From assembly GCA_964527565.1 (NCBI GenBank), contig CAZGOY010000079.1, positions 1-6,685 on the forward strand: a DNA stretch of 6,685 nucleotides, in the 5' to 3' direction. Positions 5,797 through 6,685 of the stretch are shown piece by piece (position 1 is the stretch's first letter; each line of letters opens with the position of its first letter). The notes under the pieces are model-generated. The model was not told where the DNA came from. It saw only the letters and a program-made list of their open reading frames with translations, and searched no databases. The DNA comes from JAGXQV01 sp964527565. GTDB taxonomy: Bacteria > Pseudomonadota > Gammaproteobacteria > Burkholderiales > Sulfuricellaceae. Made by a program: the position numbers and the translations under genes.

Positions 5797-6058
5797 GCTT
5801 ACCTTTGAATTTGACGAGTCCAAGAGCCAGGCAAACCTTTCCAAGCACGGCATCAACTTCGTTGATGCACAGCTTCTATGGAATGACCCGAGGCTATTAG
5901 AAATCCCGGCAAAAACAGAAGATGAACCCCGATATCTGGTGATAGGGCTTATCAATGGAAAACACTGGTCAGCCGTCCTCACTTACAGAGGCGTAAATAT
6001 CCGACTAATTTCTGTTCGTCGGTCACGAACCGAGGAGGTAGCGCTATATGAAAGCTGA
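5795..6058 (+). CDS. brnT: BrnT family ribonuclease toxin
   Basis: The 87-residue product matches the BrnT (DUF497) family, RelE-fold ribonuclease toxins neutralised by BrnA. Family signatures are FEFDESKSQANLSKHGI (4-20, with K17-H18-G19), the central DEPRYLVIGLINGKHWSAVLTYRG (43-66, with R46, H57 and R65), and the C-terminal IRLISVRRSRTEEVALYE (69-86, with R75 and R76). It looks intact and of normal length. The ATG at 5795 gives the expected N-terminus but has no Shine-Dalgarno, and the upstream palindrome runs into it. It overlaps brnA by 11 nt. At about 48% GC it is far less GC-rich than the core genes, which suggests horizontal transfer. Confidence 0.92.
   Translation: MLTFEFDESKSQANLSKHGINFVDAQLLWNDPRLLEIPAKTEDEPRYLVIGLINGKHWSAVLTYRGVNIRLISVRRSRTEEVALYES
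6033..6038 (+). promoter_or_regulatory. Strong Shine-Dalgarno of brnA inside brnT
   Basis: AGGAGG at 6033-6038 lies 9 nt before the brnA ATG at 6048 and within the brnT reading frame. It is the best ribosome binding site in the window and contrasts with the absence of one before brnT, which would favour antitoxin synthesis. Confidence 0.75.
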
Positions 6059-6302
6059 AGCATTTGATAAGCAGTTTGATGAAGGCGAGGGCATTACCGC
6101 CTCTCTGGATTTATCCAAAGCGAAGCGAGTTTTGCTGGAACAAAAGCGCGTGAACGTCGATTTCCCTACGTGGATGATTGACTCGTTAGATCGAGAAGCG
6201 GGAAAGCTCGGCGTTACCCGACAATCCATTATTAAGGTGTGGCTCGCTGAACGCCTCGAAAACCCCGCTTTTAACATGCCGTCCCAGCGGGTGCGCCGCT
6301 GA
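6048..6302 (+). CDS. brnA: BrnA family antitoxin (ribbon-helix-helix)
   Basis: This 84-residue protein is the partner antitoxin of BrnT. The N-terminal part, MKAEAFDKQFDEGEGITASL (1-20), is the acidic start commonly seen in this family. A ribbon-helix-helix DNA-binding domain follows: strand KRVNVDFP (33-40), helix A TWMIDSLDREAGKLG (41-55) and helix B TRQSIIKVWLAERLE (57-71). The gene order (toxin first, 11-nt overlap) is the usual brnT-brnA layout. BrnA should neutralise BrnT and, as a dimer or in complex, repress the operon at the 5776-5796 palindrome. The last 13 residues (NPAFNMPSQRVRR) may be a less conserved tail. The right direct repeat begins 8 nt after the stop. Confidence 0.92.
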   Translation: MKAEAFDKQFDEGEGITASLDLSKAKRVLLEQKRVNVDFPTWMIDSLDREAGKLGVTRQSIIKVWLAERLENPAFNMPSQRVRR

Positions 6303-6310
6303 ACTCCACG

Positions 6311-6334
6311 AATTACGGTGACAGTTTACTAAAT
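6311..6334 (+). repeat. Right copy of the 24-bp direct repeat
   Basis: Exact, same-orientation match to 5641-5664, starting 8 nt after the brnA stop and ending 17 nt before the stop of the minus-strand acetyltransferase fragment. The start-to-start distance between copies is 670 bp, enclosing brnTA. Confidence 0.85.
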
Positions 6335-6351
6335 CCATAAATGGCTCAGGC

Positions 6352-6556
6352 TTAGCGGGTGCGTTTGATGATGAACCCATTTTCAATTTTCTCAAACCCG
6401 ACCTTGGGGTAATACGCCATTGCCTCAGGTGCGGATAGCAGGACAAGCGCCACTTCTTCCCCGATCTCCTTGGGGCGGCAACTCGTTCAGCTTGAACTCG
6501 CCGCTTTTACACTTCGCGAATTCGAGGCTACGCTTCAGCGGCTTCGATGCAACCAT
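6352..6556 (-). pseudogene. Decayed C-terminal fragment of a GNAT-like acetyltransferase
   Basis: On the minus strand, 6486-6352 encodes a 44-residue frame containing EIGEEVALVLLSAPEAMAYYP and ending GFIIKRTR before a TAA. The pattern LLSAPEAMAYYPKVGFEK resembles the last two strands and the Tyr-x-x-x-Gly-Phe motif of GNAT N-acetyltransferases. Upstream, the frame stops at 6487-6489, but another frame (6556-6425, starting MVASKPLKRSLEF) could join it by a one-base shift near the GGGG run at 6472-6475. The acetyl-CoA-binding region is absent. The homology is my reading of a short stretch; the upstream part is less certain than the C-terminal part. Confidence 0.45.
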
Positions 6557-6587
6557 GCAGCTCTGGAGATTTGAGGGGAGACCTCAG

Positions 6588-6605
6588 AATCTGTCCCCTT
6601 TTTAT
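6588..6605 (-). repeat. Inverted copy of the GGGGACAG repeat
   Basis: Read on the minus strand this is ATAAAAAGGGGACAGATT, matching the unit at 5582-5601 with one extra A and in the opposite orientation. Together with 5555-5601 it bounds about 1.05 kb that includes brnTA and the acetyltransferase fragment. Confidence 0.65.
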
Positions 6606-6626
6606 CCCTTGCTTTTTATCCCTTGC
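6599..6626. repeat. Two tandem 14-bp repeats
   Basis: TTTTTATCCCTTGC occurs twice in exact tandem (6599-6612 and 6613-6626), partly overlapping the inverted GGGGACAG repeat. It may be a duplication at the edge of that element. Confidence 0.8.
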
Positions 6627-6641
6627 TTAACGTTGAACTAA

Positions 6642-6673
6642 ACCGCTATCGCGGTGGCCCCCATACCCACCGC
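6642..6673. other. Overlapping alternative hairpins at the window edge
   Basis: ACCGC (6642-6646) can pair with GCGGT (6651-6655), or GCGGTGG (6651-6657) can pair with CCACCGC (6667-6673); the two structures share GCGGT and exclude each other. This could be a terminator region of a gene beyond the window or a repeat. No T-run is visible. Confidence 0.35.
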
Positions 6674-6685
6674 CCTCTCTTCATC

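Larger units (their letters stand above)
6303..6685. other. Stretch without an intact gene after brnA
   Basis: These 383 bases contain no intact gene I can support. They hold the right 24-bp direct repeat (6311-6334), a decayed acetyltransferase fragment on the minus strand (6352-6556), an inverted GGGGACAG repeat (6588-6605), two tandem 14-bp units (6599-6626) and overlapping hairpins at the window edge (6642-6673). A plus-strand frame at 6420-6641 is antisense to the fragment and runs into the repeats, so I regard it as spurious. Confidence 0.6.

Noticed and set aside
6420..6641. A 73-codon plus-strand frame at the right edge
   Set aside because: It is antisense to the acetyltransferase remnant and its end is translated repeat sequence.
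6638..6685. A 15-codon minus-strand frame reaching the window edge (DEERAVGMGATAIAV)
   Set aside because: It could be the C-terminus of a gene beyond the window, but 15 codons give no homology signal and overlap a hairpin region.

Overview
The window looks like the chromosome of a GC-rich betaproteobacterium. It shows proteobacterial housekeeping genes in a typical order (folB divergent from plsY, then dapA-bamC and a YycJ-like hydrolase, then a family 4 uracil-DNA glycosylase). The genus cannot be fixed from the sequence alone; a Nitrosomonadales or Rhodocyclales relative would fit.

Positions 1-5405 are core genome. On the minus strand lies folB (folate synthesis), with a strong hairpin past its stop codon. 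Diverging from it on the plus strand are plsY (first acylation step of phospholipid synthesis) and a small membrane-anchored DUF3301 protein. After a 232-nt leader come dapA (lysine/diaminopimelate synthesis), the outer-membrane assembly lipoprotein gene bamC, and an MBL-fold hydrolase gene, with 19-20 nt gaps, probably one operon. A 101-nt gap then leads to a type 4 Fe-S uracil-DNA glycosylase with an unusual proline-rich N-terminal extension.

Positions 5406-6685 differ: base composition drops to about 48% GC in the parts counted, short repeats appear, and the only intact genes are a BrnT/BrnA type II toxin-antitoxin pair. This pair lies between two exact 24-bp direct repeats (core GGTGACAG). 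Outside these are oppositely oriented copies of a second short repeat (core GGGGACAG). A decayed C-terminal piece of a GNAT-like acetyltransferase lies on the minus strand just past the right direct repeat. I read this as a small horizontally acquired islet made of a TA module, dispersed repeats and gene debris.

The most interesting local feature is the brnT start. A perfect 21-bp palindrome (8-bp arms, 5-T centre) covers the likely -10 region and overlaps the ATG. No Shine-Dalgarno precedes brnT, whereas brnA has a strong one inside the end of brnT. This suggests a leaderless or poorly translated toxin under antitoxin autorepression, with the antitoxin favoured at translation. No wholly new system is evident; the notable points are this regulatory arrangement and the nested repeats.
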